A stretch of DNA of 64,000 nucleotides, from the NCBI GenBank assembly GCA_031213475.1, contig JARUPZ010000002.1, positions 9,503,949-9,567,948 of the forward strand. Direction: 5' to 3'. The DNA is from Nereocystis luetkeana. Its lineage: Eukaryota > Sar > Phaeophyceae > Laminariales > Laminariaceae. The notes beneath the pieces were generated by a model, which was given only the letters and a program-made list of their open reading frames with translations, had not been told where the DNA came from and did not search any database. A program made the translations under genes and the position numbers. This document shows positions 22,001-36,649 of this stretch, piece after piece (position 1 is the stretch's first letter; every line of letters begins with the position of its first letter).

Positions 22001-25000
22001 AGGGGCGGTGGCGCGGGTCCGCCGTGTGCTTCGGTGGCGGTGTTGTTGTAAAATCCGACCTGCCCAAAGGTCAGGCTCGACCTATCACACAGCAGTCAGT
22101 GGTGTTGCACGAGTTTATGCACGAAGGTGGTGTTGTATTGCGGACCTCTCCCGACCTAAGCTGCTGCCGTAGAAGAGGAAACTCAGGATACTCAAAATGT
22201 AAAATAAGCACTTGGGAAATATCACCAGCGGAGGCGGAGAGAGAGAGAGAGCTTGGCCTCCTCGAGTGGCAATAGTTTTATTCTTTCTTCTCTTGTGTTT
22301 TGATTATTGAATTATTGATCACAATCCCTCGTTCTCAGCAGCCGGTTTCCTTCCTATCGCGGCTGGAAGAAGCATTTCCGTCCTTGGTGGCTGCCGCGGT
22401 CTCATCTTCCAACAACTCGGGTTTTCCTGCTTCCGCTTTTTTGAGCGTAACACAGCAGCAACAGCAGAATGCACGCGATGACAGTTCTCAGAACGATTTG
22501 GTCTCCTCCATATTTTCTACGAATGAGGTTTTGTCATTGATTTTCGTCCTGCACCGAAATTGTGTGTTGATTTTGTTCCAATGGTAGGGAGGGGTGGGGA
22601 CGGGTAGGAAGGAGGGGAGAAGGGGCTTGCCTCTCCCGCGGCAAATACCCATCATCGTGTTTCGTGTTACAGAATGTACACCGCGGCCCTGCCTGCCTGC
22701 CTGCCTGCCTTCCCGATGCCCGCTTTACCGCACATATGCCCTACTGTAGTGTACGTTGAGCGGTGGTTCGAGCAAGTTACTCCTTTTTCTGCGGTACGGG
22801 TAGAGATGCCATACTTGGCACGAAGAAAAGTTGGAATACCATGTCATGCTGCTGATTGAGCTGCTACTAGTATTGCTACTGCTACTGCCAGTGCTACTGC
22901 TACTGCTGCTGCTGCTACTGCTGCGTCTACTACTGCTGCTGCTACTGGTGCGTGCCGCGGAAAGGTTGATGGCCTGTCGATGTGTACACTGCTTGTGCCT
23001 GGTATTGAAGAGCACATATGGTCCCTGATGCCAGGTACACGGCGACAACAGCAACAGCAGCGGTGTGTGTGGTTCCACGTTAAACCGTTGTGTCTACGGT
23101 ATACCCAACGACAGCAGTTGTTCAGCAGTACCAGTGTGATTATCGAGGCATCGGGTCAGCAATCAGGGTCAGGCAGCAGCATTGGCTTTTCTGTTTCTCG
23201 TGGGCTGGCGAGGAATCGACGACGCCGCCGGCGGTGGTCTGCGTTGCTCATGCGGGAGGCCGCCAACAACGGCTATATCTTCCTGTCAAAGTCTTGCTTC
23301 TGCATTGTCTAACTGGACAGCAAAACGCCTTGTCTCGAGTTTTTTTGCGCAGTCAGTAGTCCGCATCATTGTAAGTGTGTGCCAGCGGTTTCAATGGCAG
23401 TTACGAAGCAACAATCATGCAACATCTGGCACCAATGTGTATACTTCGTATATTAATATTAATACATACGAAGTATATACCATATATAACATGTACCAGG
23501 CATATATTGCCTGGTGCGTGATGTACTGTAGTTATGTGTGATGTTTCTATTGCTGGCTGTAGGCTGCCACCGCTTTGCACTTACCGTGTGCAGTGGTGTA
23601 CCTACCGCACCTGCTGTGTCTGCCGGGTGTGCGTATGGCTGCCTTTGCCTGTGGCTTTTAAGCGCGCGCTGGATCGGAACCGTTTCGGCTACTATGTTTT
23701 CTGTTGTGTACCATACCCAAGAGTACCCTTTAAGATTAGCAGTTGTAAAAAAGAAACCTTGCCCCCCCCCCCCCCCCTTCTTCCTCCCCTCCCTGCCCTG
23801 TGTGAAATTGATTGGCTCACTGACTGGTGTCGCCTCTGGACGTACCCGTACCGGTCGTTCACGTCCACGCGGGGGGCGTTGGGGGGGGGGGGGCGGGGGC
23901 AGATTTTCGCGTGGTGTGGACGTGGAGATATGGTACTGCTGTGCTGCTGCTGTAGGTGAAGCGTGATGGGGAGGGGGCACTCATGTCATGCATTGCGGTA
24001 GTCGTATGTATGACCATAGACCCTCGCATTCCTATAATGCCGGGACGGAGCACGTCGGGTTTTCATCGACCAGGCAGATATTGCTTGCACCAAGCGCGAA
24101 GCGCCGTGAGGTGTTGAGCGAGTCGCATGAAGGGTGGGATGCGGCCTACTATTATTGAGAACCGCCTGTGAGGCGGACTTGCAATGGATGACAGCTTCGA
24201 ATGCATAGATTTGTTTTCTGGTGTGGCCACTTCTAGAGATAGCAATGGTTATACGAATCCTGTATCTGTCTCGGGTGCCTTACCATACAAAGTGTACACA
24301 CTGCGTGATACGATTATTCCCAGTGTGCGGAGTTAAGATTACCCACCCCGCACAAATGGTCTAACTCGATCTGCAGCCGTGGTGACTGTGTCTTATGTAC
24401 GTACAAAAAAAAACAAAAACGGTGCCTTGGTTGTCGAGCTCACGCCGTGAGAGGCGTGTTTTACGGCATCGTCGTCAACCGACGCCAACCCAACCCAACC
24501 CAAAAATATAATAGAATATATATACATATATACGCAGAGAAGAGGGGGGGGGGGTGGGCTGAAAAAGGCGACAGTTACGCTTTTCGCCTTTTTTGTTAGT
24601 GGGCGGAGCATAAATGGCTAAACGAGACGTAGTTATATACTCTGTCAATAGCAGCAGAGCGTAACATCAGAGCCTGTTCTACAAAATTTGTATGGCTGTG
24701 TATTTGGTCCTCGCTGCCTCGCTGCCCCAGGCAGTTGCACGCTTGCTTACCCCGCTTCGGGGGGGGGGGGGGGGGACACTGCTTTGTGCTCTGGGGGTCG
24801 AAACCCGAGGGGGACCTGGAAGGCCGCATTCGATCACATATCACATCTCCTATTGTAGTTACGTCTGCGCTGCTGCACACTGCGAGAGCTGTCCGTATTT
24901 CCTGCCATCGCTCTGCCTTCTGGGGGTCTGTGAAGGTTGCTGTTGTATGACGTAAACGGAAACAGCTGTGAGAGGAATAAGGCCAGCCGATAAATCCCCA

Positions 25001-27815
25001 TTGTGCGGTGCCCAAGTACTGCTACTTACCGGTATACAGTATTGGTGTTAGTAGTACCTGGTACTACTATTAATAATACTGCTATTAATAGTATATAACA
25101 GGCTCTCCGTGCGACGACCGGTGGTACACACACTTGCCAGTGCTATGGATCGATGTACCTCCGGCTCCGACATGGCACACGCTACAGTATGCATGTGTTC
25201 CGTGCCACGATTGGGAACCCGTTCGTCTGCGATGCCAACGAGGAGGGGAGGGAAGGAGGGAGGGAGGGAGGGAGGGAGGGAGGGAGGGGGTGCCTGAGGG
25301 TGTACGGTCATCGCCTTCGTTGGCCCCACGCCGCTTCCTCCCTCGGCTCGGCTAGTGTACCCCTTGGCCGCGACGCACCCCCGCCTCCTACCTATCTCCC
25401 TCCCCTAGTTACGGCTCGTTGCGGTTGCTGTTGCTGTTGCTGCTGTAATATACCTGGTATGTATACATTTGATTATATATATGGTAACCTGCACGAAAGG
25501 GCCACTTTTATTTTTATTTTTTCGGTGTGTGCGGTCTGTTTTTAAAGCAGAGGGAGGGGGTTAGTACGTTTTTTTTTTCCAACGGCTCTCGAAGGGACGT
25601 AAATGTAAAGACAGCAAAGGCAGGAACGGAAACATTCGGATGGGTGATTCAAGGGGATTACAGCAGTGCCAGGATGACGTATTACACGCCTGGTCTTTCA
25701 CACTTGGTACCTTGTATCAGGTATATATAGGGTCTTATCCTACCGTAGGCTAAACTCGTACTCTACTGGTAGGATGCATGGACTTTTTCTCCCATCGCAC
25801 GACAGCTTTTTTTTAGTTGTTTTACGGTATTGTTAATGCCAAAAATATATTAATATGCTGTACCTGGTACGTACCTGGTACCTGGTATACCTTTTCTCCG
25901 TCTTTGTTCGGTTTTAGTTCGTTGATTCGGTCGGTTCGGTCGGTTACAGCCGGTCCGGCCTGACGCACCATCTGTGTTGAGTTTTTTTTCTCTCGGTCGA
26001 TCATGGATCTTATTGCGTTATTACCGGTGCGCCGCGCAGCGCGATCGATGTGCGGTGGGATGCAGCGTGAGTCGCACCAGTTCAGCTAAAGCTAATCGCT
26101 ACTACAGCGGTAGGAGGTTGTGCACGAAGTATACCGCCTGTCTACAGCTCGATCGATCGAATTGTGTTACACCAAGGTCGAGACAACCGAAGCACGACGC
26201 TGGACGACGGGGTTCGAGCACCAGACGGCCATTGGCAGTGTATACAATCGGTAGCACAGCAGCACGCCATTCTTCGTAAAATACACTCTCGCGAACAAAA
26301 TAATTGCAGGTTGTGATGATACACGAATGTATTTGGCGCGAAGACACCAACCCGGCGAACTTTTTGGGCCAACCGCGATGCTTTTTCTTTTTTTTTGTCT
26401 TTGCTTGGACTGCTGCTGCTGCTTCTGTTTCTGCTTCTGCTTCTGCTGCTCCTGCTGCTTTTGCTGCTGCTGCTGCTGCTTCTGCTGCTGTTGGTACTCT
26501 GGGGATACGGCTGGCGCTGGTTGTGATGCGGATGGTGATGTTGGTGGTGCGTGCGTGCGGGCTGGGGTTGTGGGCGGGTGGTAACGACGGCAGGGTGGGT
26601 GAGAAGGCTATCCAGAAGATAGGACTCGCGGTGCCAAGCAACGACGCGAATACGGGGGACATCGAGCAGCCGCTCAACAGCTTCGTGCAGATGCGGGACG
26701 GGCTCAAGGACATACAGACACAGGTGCGGTGTACTTCCTATAAATCGCCGGGTTGTTGTTCGTAAGGAGTATGTAGGCAGTGGGTTCCTCGCGGCCTGAC
26801 CGTTTCGCTGCGTTTCGGATCGGCTCGGTTCGGTTCGGTTCGGTTTGGTGCCATTCGGCTTGGCTCGGTTTGGTTCGCGTCGGCTTGGCTCGGTTTGGTT
26901 CGCCTCGGCTTGGCTCGGTTCTGTTCGGTCCGGTTTGGTTCGGTCCGGCGTGGTTCCGTTCCGCTCGTTCCGTTCCGTTTCGTTCCGTTTTCTTTGTCGC
27001 GTGTTCGTTATTTCCTGCCTGGTGTGGAGAGCGCGCGGCGCTGCAGGTGGGAAGGAAGGAAGGAAGGAAAGGGAGGCAGGGAGAGAGGGAGCTAAGAAGG
27101 ACGGACGGAAGAAAGGGAAAAGGGAGAGGGGGGGGGAAGGGCGGAAAGCGGAAGGGGGCGTGAGAGAAAGGGTGGAAGGAAGGAAGAAAGGAAGGACAGA
27201 AGGGAGGGAGAAATGACGGAAGGAAGGAACGAAGAAAGCGGCAGAGGCATGTTTTCATGTGTGGTGACTTAATAAACGAGGTTTTTCATTCCTTGTCGTG
27301 CGGGCTCTGCGGCAGTGGTGGTGGCGCGGCGGTTCAGGGCCAGACACGGTTGTGGTGGTGCGCCTTGTTTGCGACTACTTGCGTACCTGCCTTGCGGGCC
27401 TCGCGGGCCTCGCGTGCTCTGCTTGCCCTGCTTGTCCTGCTCTGCTTGCCCCGCTTGCGTCGTGTGCGTCGTGTGCGTCGTGTGCGTCGTGTGCGTCGTG
27501 TGCGTCGTGTGCGTCGTGTGCGTCGTGTGCGCTTGCTTGCCTGGCTGTTTCGAAACCGAACGCATCGGCCCACTTGCTTTCTCTTCTCTGATTTTTATCT
27601 GCCAATTTTGGATGCTGCTTTGTGCCAAGTTTTGGCTTTTCGGATCGTTTGCTTTGCGCTTTCAATCGGACGCCATTTTTGTTAACCCTCTGTTTTGTCC
27701 ATTCTCTCCCTTTTCCCGCCGACCCTCCCGTCACTGCTGGTGCTGATGCTGCTGGTGCTGATGCTGCTGGTGCGACTGTTTCCGGTGCTGCTGGTGCTGA
27801 TGCTGCTGGTGCTGA

Positions 27816-27848
<33 letters not shown>

Positions 27849-30800
27849 CTGCTTCTGCTGCTGGCGGTGACGATGGCCATGGCGGCTGCAACTGTCCAAC
27901 GCATTTTTTCCGGGGTGGGGGTGGGTGTCGGGGTGGGGGTGGGGTGGGGTGGGGATGTTTAATAGGTCCGCAACTACGTGGTGGCGACGGAGGAGCTGTT
28001 CGGAGCGGCGCACAGCATGACCTTCCTCTTCGCGCCACTGTCGGGTGACACGGCTAAGCAGGTAAGAGAGAGCGACAAACTAAACCGACGAACCGAACCG
28101 AACGAAGCTAACGCGCGTGCTGCATGGCGCCACTTCAGCTTCCGCTATATTGCGGGCTATTGGCGGGCTTCGGCCATTGGGCGTGGGTCGCTCGGTTGAA
28201 GAGAGCGTGTGAGCGGAGCGTTTGAGCAGCACCTACTTGTCCAGGAGTGGGGTGTGTGGAGCAGGATGGGGTGAATGATGAGGTGGGGTGGGGTGGGGTG
28301 GGCTAGGGTGAGATGAGGTGCTCTGGCCGTTGGCGTGGATGGGTTCGCCTTCCCCTCCACCGGTGCGCCGAGACCGTCTCGACCGGCACCTTTCGACACC
28401 CCTCCCCGGAAATGATGATAATGATGGTGATGATGATGTCTTGCGATGGCGACCTGATACGATTGCTCTGGCGACAGATGTCGCCGTGAGCCGGGTTGCG
28501 TGTGTTGCACTGCTGTCGTGGGTTCTGGGGTTGGGGGAGGGGGGGCGGGGGGGGGCGTACTCATTTGTTGCTCGCCTTAGTCATTTGACCATTGACCACG
28601 CATCCCTTTCGAGACGGAGCACCGTTCCCGTTCCTACTCCTAATAGAGGCACCTCCAACAATTGGGCGCTCATTACGTTGTTTCCATATATTACATAGAA
28701 ACTTTTTGCTAATCTTATTCCCGGGGCGGGGGGGGGGGGGGCTTACAGATTTGCTGTTTCTGCCTTCGGCTGTTCCCTATGCGGTTCGATTCCTATATTT
28801 CGATCTCAAAAACGAATGACCCTGCTTATGCAGTCCAAAAAAGCAAATCCGACCGGATTTTTTTCGATTTGAGAACCCGATGACCCAAGTCGTCGGATTT
28901 TGGCCCAAAATCCGATGACCTGCGTCATCAGATTTTCAATCGAAACATGACATGCTCTCTAAATTCAAGATGTTATCCACGACATCAAACAACAGCAGAA
29001 CGATCGATGAGTTGGATGATGACACAGGTGTATAGCGACGTTGCTTCGCGCCCGACACTCGGGCGGCGGGCGGTGCGTCCCTCCGTGGCCAGACTATAGT
29101 CGCCTGGCGCGGGCTCGGGCCTAGAGACTAAGAGAAGCGCACTCGGCACGCACCTCTCCGTGAATACGTACGAGTACTCGTAGACTACACTGCTGTACAG
29201 CAGCAGCAGCAGCAGTCAGTCACAAGATGGAACCCAAAATACCAAGACAGGTTGGCTCTAGCGCACTCGCCACGTCTCTTCGCCGCCAGACCAGAGGCAG
29301 TCAGCCTTGGCTCGGACGCTTGGATGCTACGCGCAGGGCGGTGCACACAGCGCGTCTCTTCGCGGCGCCAAACCACAAAAACAGCAGTTGGTCTGGGCGT
29401 TTGCTCGAATCTCCACACACTACACACACAATAAATATGATTTTTCCGCATAGAAAGACTGTTTCGATTTGCCAAGTTCACATCTGAAAATGCGATCGGG
29501 TCAAAATCTTTAGCTCAAAAATCGAACCGCATAGGAAACGGCCATAGTATATTGGCTCGTGACCAGGCATGCCTTCTGAGACGGAGCACCGTCTACTGGC
29601 GGAAAAGGCGGTTTCGGGGCGTTGTTGGCTTACGTTTTCTGCGCATGCTCCGTATGGTTGTAGTATCTTCTCGGAGACTACAGCCGTAAAACAGAGCTGC
29701 TGTGCGCCCGGGCAGAAGAGACGCAAGAGCAGGAGGGCTACAGGCCACGGTACTTTCAGAGTCCAAACGAGCAGGTGTCTTTTGGCGGGAGGTGAGCAGC
29801 CGGCGTCGGACCTCAGCCGGACTGATGGACGGAAAGTCGGACACCTCTGGAGAGGCAGAGGAGGGGGGCGGAGGACTGCACTGTCGCCGTGGATCCCGCG
29901 TCGCTTGGCGTCCGACCGGACGTACTCGGCTACCTGCCGGAAGGGAGCCCGGGAGGGGGGGGGGGGGGGGGTACTCATTCGTTGCTTGCCTTAGTCATTT
30001 GACCATTGGCTACACATCCCTTTCGAGACGAGGGGGGGGGGGGGAGGGTTGTACTCGATAGGAGAGATGTACTCGATCTCATGCATGGTCGCAGTCGTAT
30101 GGCCATAGACTCTCGCATCCCTACAATGCCGGGACGCAGCATGTCAGGTTTTCACCGACCAGGCAGACATTGCTTGCACCAAGCGCGAAGCGCCGTGAGG
30201 CGTCCGGCGAGTCGCATGAAGGGTGAGCTGCATCCTACCAAGAACCCTTTGTGGGGCGGACTTGCGTATGGATGGATGACAGCTTCAATGAGTTGATTCA
30301 ATTTCCGGTGTGGCCACTTCCAGATACAGCAATTGGAGTACCATGTAACTGCCTCTTGGGTGCCTTACCATGAACACTTACAACGTGATACGATCAATTC
30401 CCTTGTGCGGAGTAAAGGTTATTTACCTCGCACAAATGATCTGACTCGATGACCAGCGTGGGCGACCGCCAAAAAAAAACTAGAAAAACGGTACCCTGGT
30501 TGTCTAGCTCACGTAGTGAGCGGCATCTTTTACACTGTCGTTGCCAACCGACGCCAGCCCAACCTATATATGGAGGGTGGGGGGGGGGTAAAGGCGCATG
30601 GACGTGGGAAGTGGGAAGTGTACTTTAGTATTCCGGACATGGTGTACCGGTATGCTGTAAGCATGTAAGGACAGTGGTGTGTATAAGCGGGCAACAAAAG
30701 TCTGGCGAGCGCCACTGTCGGCGAAGCGCGAAATTAGAAAGACGAGCGATTGCGCCTCGCGCACGTCGAGCTTCCCCCGACGATGCTGCGGAACGAACGC

Positions 30801-33800
30801 CTCGACAGGGCCGCACCGCACCGTACCGTACCGCGCAGGCAAGCGCCGTCTAGCGGCGATCGATCGCGAAAGGCGCAGCAAAAATGCCATCCCCCACACG
30901 GCCCCCTCCCCTCCCTCCCTATCTCCCCGCCCCCCCCTGCTCACAAGAGAGAGAGAAAGAGAGAGAGGGGGGGAGAGAGATGAAGAGAGATAGGGGGGGA
31001 GGGGGGGGGGGAGGGGCGGACCCTTTGTTGTGCTGTCGTGCTTGGCCGACTTTTGCTCTCACGGTGGCCGCGCGGTCCGAAGACGCGGTCCGTGGTTTTG
31101 AGGAGGCCACAGCACGCGCTCGAGCCAGCTGTGCGGGCAACAGCTACTACGTGGCCGCGTGGGCGTGGCCCTTTTTTGTTCGGTCTCCACAGCTTGCGAC
31201 CTCCGTTGGGGTGCATTCTGTTGAGCGTGCGTTGCGCGCCGCCGCGTGCTGTGGTTGGAGGCGGGGGGGTCTTGGCAACGCCTCTTCTTGCCCTCGGGTG
31301 CGCCCGCGTGTGTGTGTGTTTGTGTGTGTGTATATTTATATTTGTGCCTGTGGGCCTGTGGACCTGTGGGCCGGTGCGCCTGTGTTGTGTGTGTGTCTGC
31401 CTGTGTTCCTGTGCGAGGGGGCTTCTCTGGTATGTGTGCTTGTGTGGTTGTGTGCTTGCTCGTGTGTGTTTGGCGGCGCGTCTGACGGGCGTGTCCTTTT
31501 GTCTCCAGCAGCGGCCGTCCAAACGCCCTACACGCATCGGTGGGCACCCCGCCTCTATTATACAAGTACGGATTCCGTGTGCTTGGACTGATGCCACAGC
31601 TCTCGACGTCGCCTACGTAGACAGCGTTCATTGCTGCTTCCCCCCGGAGGTTCCCCCCCCCTTTCGTGGGTTTGCTGTTCAGCAAAAAGATTTATTGATG
31701 CGCTCGCCCCCCCTCCCCCCGCCTGCCGGTCCCGCGCTAAAGTGTTTGTTTGTTTTTTCCCCTGCAGTACTCACAGCGGCCGCCGCCGTGTCGGCCTCTA
31801 ATTGCGTAGGATTTTACACATACACGGCCTACAACATCGTGTCGAGCGTCTGCCTCCGCCTTCGCCGCCACCGCTGCCGCCAGCGTCGCCGCTCCTTTCT
31901 TATCTCCCTCCCTCCCCCTCTCCCTCCTTCCTTTCCCCCTCCCTCCTCCCCCCTCCCCCCTCGTTCCCCTCCGTCCCCCCCTCCTACCTGCCCGCCGGCC
32001 GACCACATGCGCGGTGTGTGTGTGGGTGCACCTTGTTCGCAGTTGAAGCTGGCCCTCTGCAGGGTGGCGGTGCAGGACGCGATGATCCGAGGGCTGAAGG
32101 AGTACCTAGAGGCGCCGCTGATGGCGGTATTGGACTTCTGCGACGGCATCGACTCGCTCGCAAAGCGCCGGAGCGCGCTCCTTCTCGACTACGACCACCA
32201 TAAGCGAAAGCACGAGGCGGTGGAGGTGCGGCTACGACATAGGGGGGGAGGGGGGGGGGGGGGGGGAGGGCGAGGGGGGAAAGTGGGGGGAGGCGGGTGG
32301 GGGGGGGGGTGTACTCATATCATGCATGGCCGTAGTCGTATGACCATAGACCCTCGCATCCCTACAATGCCGGGACGGACTACGTCGGGCTTTCACAGAC
32401 CAGGCTGACATTGCTTGGGGTGGGAGGGGGGGGCGCGGGGGGGGTAGGTGGGAGTGCCGCCGCTGTGCGTCGCGGCGCTACCAAGGGGCAGCACTTCATG
32501 GTCCCCGCGGAGCACCTTGCTCGGTCTTGGGTGTGTGTGTCTGTGTGTGTGCGTGTTTTTTTTTGTGGGGTGGCGTGTGGGGTGGGGGGGTTTCTAGGCG
32601 TTTCGCTTGTTATTTCATTGCTTCTTTACCGTTGGACGTTGGAATCTGCAACAGTATCGTTTCTTTTAGGCTTTCCTTTTTGGTTGGGTTGGTTTGTTTT
32701 TTGCTTCATGGTTGGCTCTTCTGTTTCTTGGTTGGTCGAAGAGTACGTACGGTAGGTTTTGAGATGTCGGCTGTTGTTGCTTACTGATTCACGTTTCGCG
32801 TTTTTTTTTCCTGTTGTTGAAGTTTTCTGTCCGTTGTCGCCCATCGCGGAATCGACAAGGTGTCGCTGGCTTGACCCCTCCGGTAGGCTTGGTAGGGGAC
32901 CACAATAAATAGGACCAAATGCTGTTGGTAAAAAATGGTAAATATATAGGTTTTTGTGTGTACCGTAGGTCCTATTTACTATGGTCACCCGTAACAGTGT
33001 GAGAGTTGTTTGTCTGTTTTGTTGCTGCTGTTGTTCTGTTTTGTTGTCTACTCTACTATTAGTAGTATGTGCGCGATGTGGGGGAGTCGTGGAGGTTGTG
33101 TCTACGGTTCGAGACCTGTTTTGCGGGCGCGCTCTCTATGTACACGGGGGGGGAAACAAAGAAACAAAAAACGGCAAAAAATACTATTACGGGGGACCAT
33201 AGTTAATAGGACCAAATATTGTTAGTAGAAATGGTTGAATATATAGGTTTTTATGTATACCACAGGTCCTATTGACTATGTACCCCCGGAATATTACGGG
33301 GGACCATATTGAATAGGACCTACGGTAGACACGAAAACCTATATATTTCGCTATTTTTCTAATAATATTTTGGTCCTGTTTACTATGGTGCCCTGCAATA
33401 AACAAGAGGGCGGAACATCAACCCCCTGCCCCCACGACATGTACTACGGCACGTAGACAGCGTGGATACATGCCGCGCCCTGCCTGCCTGCCTGCCTGCC
33501 TGCTTGTTTGATCTGTACACGATGACCACGCCCAGACTTCGACGCTTTGCTTCGCTTAAACTTGTGCGCGCCCTGTCGCTCCGCCCTCGACTTGACTTGA
33601 CTTGACGCTTCTCCGGTCTGTCTCGCTCCGCCACAACGGTATAGACGGCGGCGACGGCGCATTATACTTAGTTACAGTATGATCCCACCCAATATATATA
33701 TAATATATATATCGAAGCCTCACTACGAGGTGTGGGGTAGATCTATCACCTCATTTCTGTGTTGAATAGCCGCATCTTCGATCTCTCTTCACGATTTTGT

Positions 33801-36612
33801 GGGATGGTATGGTCATGATATCTTTTATCGTCGTGTGATCTGCATCTACGACTATTCAGGGTGGGCCAATGTGATGGAGTAGCATATCTATCGTATAGGA
33901 GCGTACATTTACCGTTTGCGAATCTGATACGGATCAAGCGTAGCGTTTTGGGAACATACCCGTTTGCGAATATTATACGGTTTCGCGTAGCGTTTTGGGA
34001 ACATACCCGGATGCGATTCTTGTATGACTACACGTACGTAGCGCTTTGGGAATCTTCTGTGTGGGAATACTCGTATCTGCGTACCAGGCTAGTTTTGGTT
34101 GACATCTGGGCTGAGCCGTGTTCCTGGCGAAGCCCCCCCTACTGCTCACTCGAGTTCTCCCCCTCCCTGCCTCTCAACTCACTTGAGGAGCAATAATAAG
34201 AAGTTCGTGAACTACAAGCAGCGTGCTCTACCCAGGACCGACATCCCTGTGCCCCTTAACCAGCTATATACCCGGTACCCCGCTTCACATTTATAGAACT
34301 ACGTACTTAGATCACAACCCCTGAGCGTGCTCGGTTGGTGCATCCCTGGCCTCTCAGAGCTCCCACTTCCAAACCGCCTCCTTTCATTACTTGCCGGACC
34401 TTTCCAGCGGTTCTTTGTTTTGTCGGTCATTTCTTCCTTTTTTCTTCTTTCGTTTCGTGTGCGTGCGTGTTCTCCGAGCACGGCATCGCGGGAGGACCCG
34501 GCACCGTCGCGGGTGCCAGCGGGTGCTGGCGGGTAAAGGGGGGGTTGCAAGGAGCGCGGTCGCCGCTTTCGTGCCTAGGCGTCGCGTGTGCCTCGAGACA
34601 CGAGGGATGCATAAACGGGCTTTGTCTGGCTTCGATTTATGATTGTTGATAGAGTATGTACGAGTTATGAAGGACGTTCGGGAGGGCAAGATAATAGTCA
34701 AGCGGTGCTTATTTTTGCGACCACGCTGAAGTTGAAAGAGGGAGGTGTGCAGTGTGAACACCAACGTTATCGAGCTGGCGAACGACGGCCACGGTGAGCA
34801 CCGGACTTCACGCGAGGCGGGCGACGGGGCTGATTGTGGCAGAGAGTGATAAAAGCTTTACCCGGACCAAATCGGTAGTGAGGTGGTCGCGAGAGGGGCG
34901 GGCGGCGTACGAGGCTGAGAGAGAAGCTCTTCTGTGCGATTTTCTCTTTCCTTCTTTTCGACCGGGTGTAAGGTGTTCCAGTCAGGCAGAAAAATATTAC
35001 ACGAGAGGGGACGGGGATTTTTGTTCCTTTCCGAGTTTTCGGTTTCATTTTCATGTTTTTTGCTGCTGTGCCGTGCTGTGCTTTCGCTTTCTTCGTACCT
35101 ACAGTACAGACATAGAGCATATCGAAAGAAGAAAATAAGTACAGACAGTAGTACCCTACCTGGGGTGTATGTACGTACGTACGACATCCGCGACGCGAAG
35201 CGTATATGTGACATCCAAGCTGGCGTCGGAGCTGTTTTTTCCTGAAGCATGGCGGCGGGACTCTTGGCATTATCAAGTCGCCGATTCGCAATTACGATCC
35301 TTGAAAAAACTAAACTCAATCGTAGACCTCTGTTCGCTTCGCATAATCTGATGTACTTTTTTCCTTCCTGAGCGAGCGTAGCGGGCGGCGTAGGCCGCCC
35401 GCGGAGCGAAGCGCCTTGTATACTATATAATATATATATATATATTGTATAACGTAATACGAGCAAGCCTTAAAACCTCATTGTGACACCGTATTTGAAC
35501 AACCTTGAGCATATTCTATTGTATGGTATTTAGTGTAGTGATCGCCGCTGGGCACGATTTCTTATTCCAACTTTCTTAGCGCCCCCCCCCCCCCCCCGCC
35601 CCTCCAAAAAAATGAGCCTTAGGCCGTTTCCTATGCGGTTCGATTTTTGAGTTTCAGATTTTGACCCGATGTGAACTTGGCAAATCGAAACCGTCTTCCT
35701 ATGCGGAAAAAACAGATTTATTGTGTGTGTGGGGGGATTCGAGCAAACGCCCAGACCAACTGCTGTTTTTTGTGGTTTGGCGCCGCGAAGAGACGCGCTG
35801 TGTGCGCTGCCCTGCGCGTAGGACCCAAGCGTCCGAACCGAGGCTGACTGCCTCTGGTCTGGCGGCGAAGAGACGTGGCAAGTGCGCAAGAGCCAACCTG
35901 TCTTGGAGTTTTGGATTCCGTTTTGTGACTGACTGCTGCTGCTGTACGACAGCAGTGAAGTCTACGAGTACTCGTACGTATCCACGGAGGGGTGCGTGCC
36001 GAGTGCACTTGTCCTGTGGGCTCTAGGCCCGAGCCCGAGCCAGGCGACTGTAGTCTGGCCACGGAGGGACGCGCCGCCCGAGCGTCGGGCGCCAAGCAAC
36101 GTCGCTATACTGCTGTGTCACCATCCAACTCATCGATCGTTCTGCTGCTGTTTGCTGTCGTGGACAACATGTTGAAGAGAGCATGCCATTTTTCGATTTG
36201 AAAATCTGATGACCCAAGTCGCGTCGGATTTTGGACCAAAATCCGACGACTTGGGTCATCGGATTCTCAAATCGAAAAAGCTCCGGTCGGATTTTGCATA
36301 TTTGGACTGCATAAACAGGGTCATTCGTTTTTGAGATCGAAAAGTACAAATCTGAAGCTCAAAATCGAACCGCATAGGAAACAGCCTTTCGTATTTATTT
36401 GGTTTGTTATCATTTGTCGGCCTCATACTGTATGTACTGTGATGCTGCTATATTTTCCTATGTTTTTGTGGCAGGCGCGACGGGAAGCGGGGAAGGGGGA
36501 CATGGAGGAGGAGAGGAGGACGCGATCGGTGAAGCTTAACCACTCCATCGACAACCTGAAGGACTGCACGGCGCAGATTCTCGCGCAAGCGGCTGCGCTT
36601 GCGAAGGCAAGC

Positions 36613-36649
<37 letters not shown>

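Larger units (their letters stand above)
19009..26593 (+). other. BAR-RhoGAP intron 1, 7.6 kb
   Basis: It begins GTGCGT followed within 50 bp by G-runs. It contains B-, C- and E-family elements, CTG/CTA repeats (about 22860-22950), a (GGGA)n block (25241-25289) and a CTG/TTC run just before exon 2. Two stretches read for 90 codons or more (20932-21210 minus, 22300-22587 plus) without any family I recognise. Confidence 0.65.
28062..32042 (+). other. BAR-RhoGAP intron 3, 4.0 kb
   Basis: It contains family-E starts at about 28557, 29971 and 30069 and family-D copy D2. It ends in a long C/T-rich tract (31905-31990) before exon 4. GT-rich DNA at 31300-31480 reads as long ORFs only because of its bias. 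Confidence 0.65.
32226..36474 (+). other. BAR-RhoGAP intron 4, 4.2 kb
   Basis: A dense G-run (about 32240-32310) follows the donor. Then come a truncated E copy, three family-A copies, a tandem repeat near 33.95 kb, the single-unit R repeat and family-D copy D3, whose end lies only 92 bp before exon 5. Confidence 0.65.

Noticed and set aside
22300-22587. 95-codon plus-strand frame with fairly normal composition
   Set aside because: No family recognised, no splice sites fitting the BAR-RhoGAP phases, and exon 1 already joins exon 2 in frame.
31038-32408. 456-codon plus-strand open frame
   Set aside because: GT-rich and C-rich intron DNA on both sides of true exon 4; only 32043-32225 has BAR-type content.
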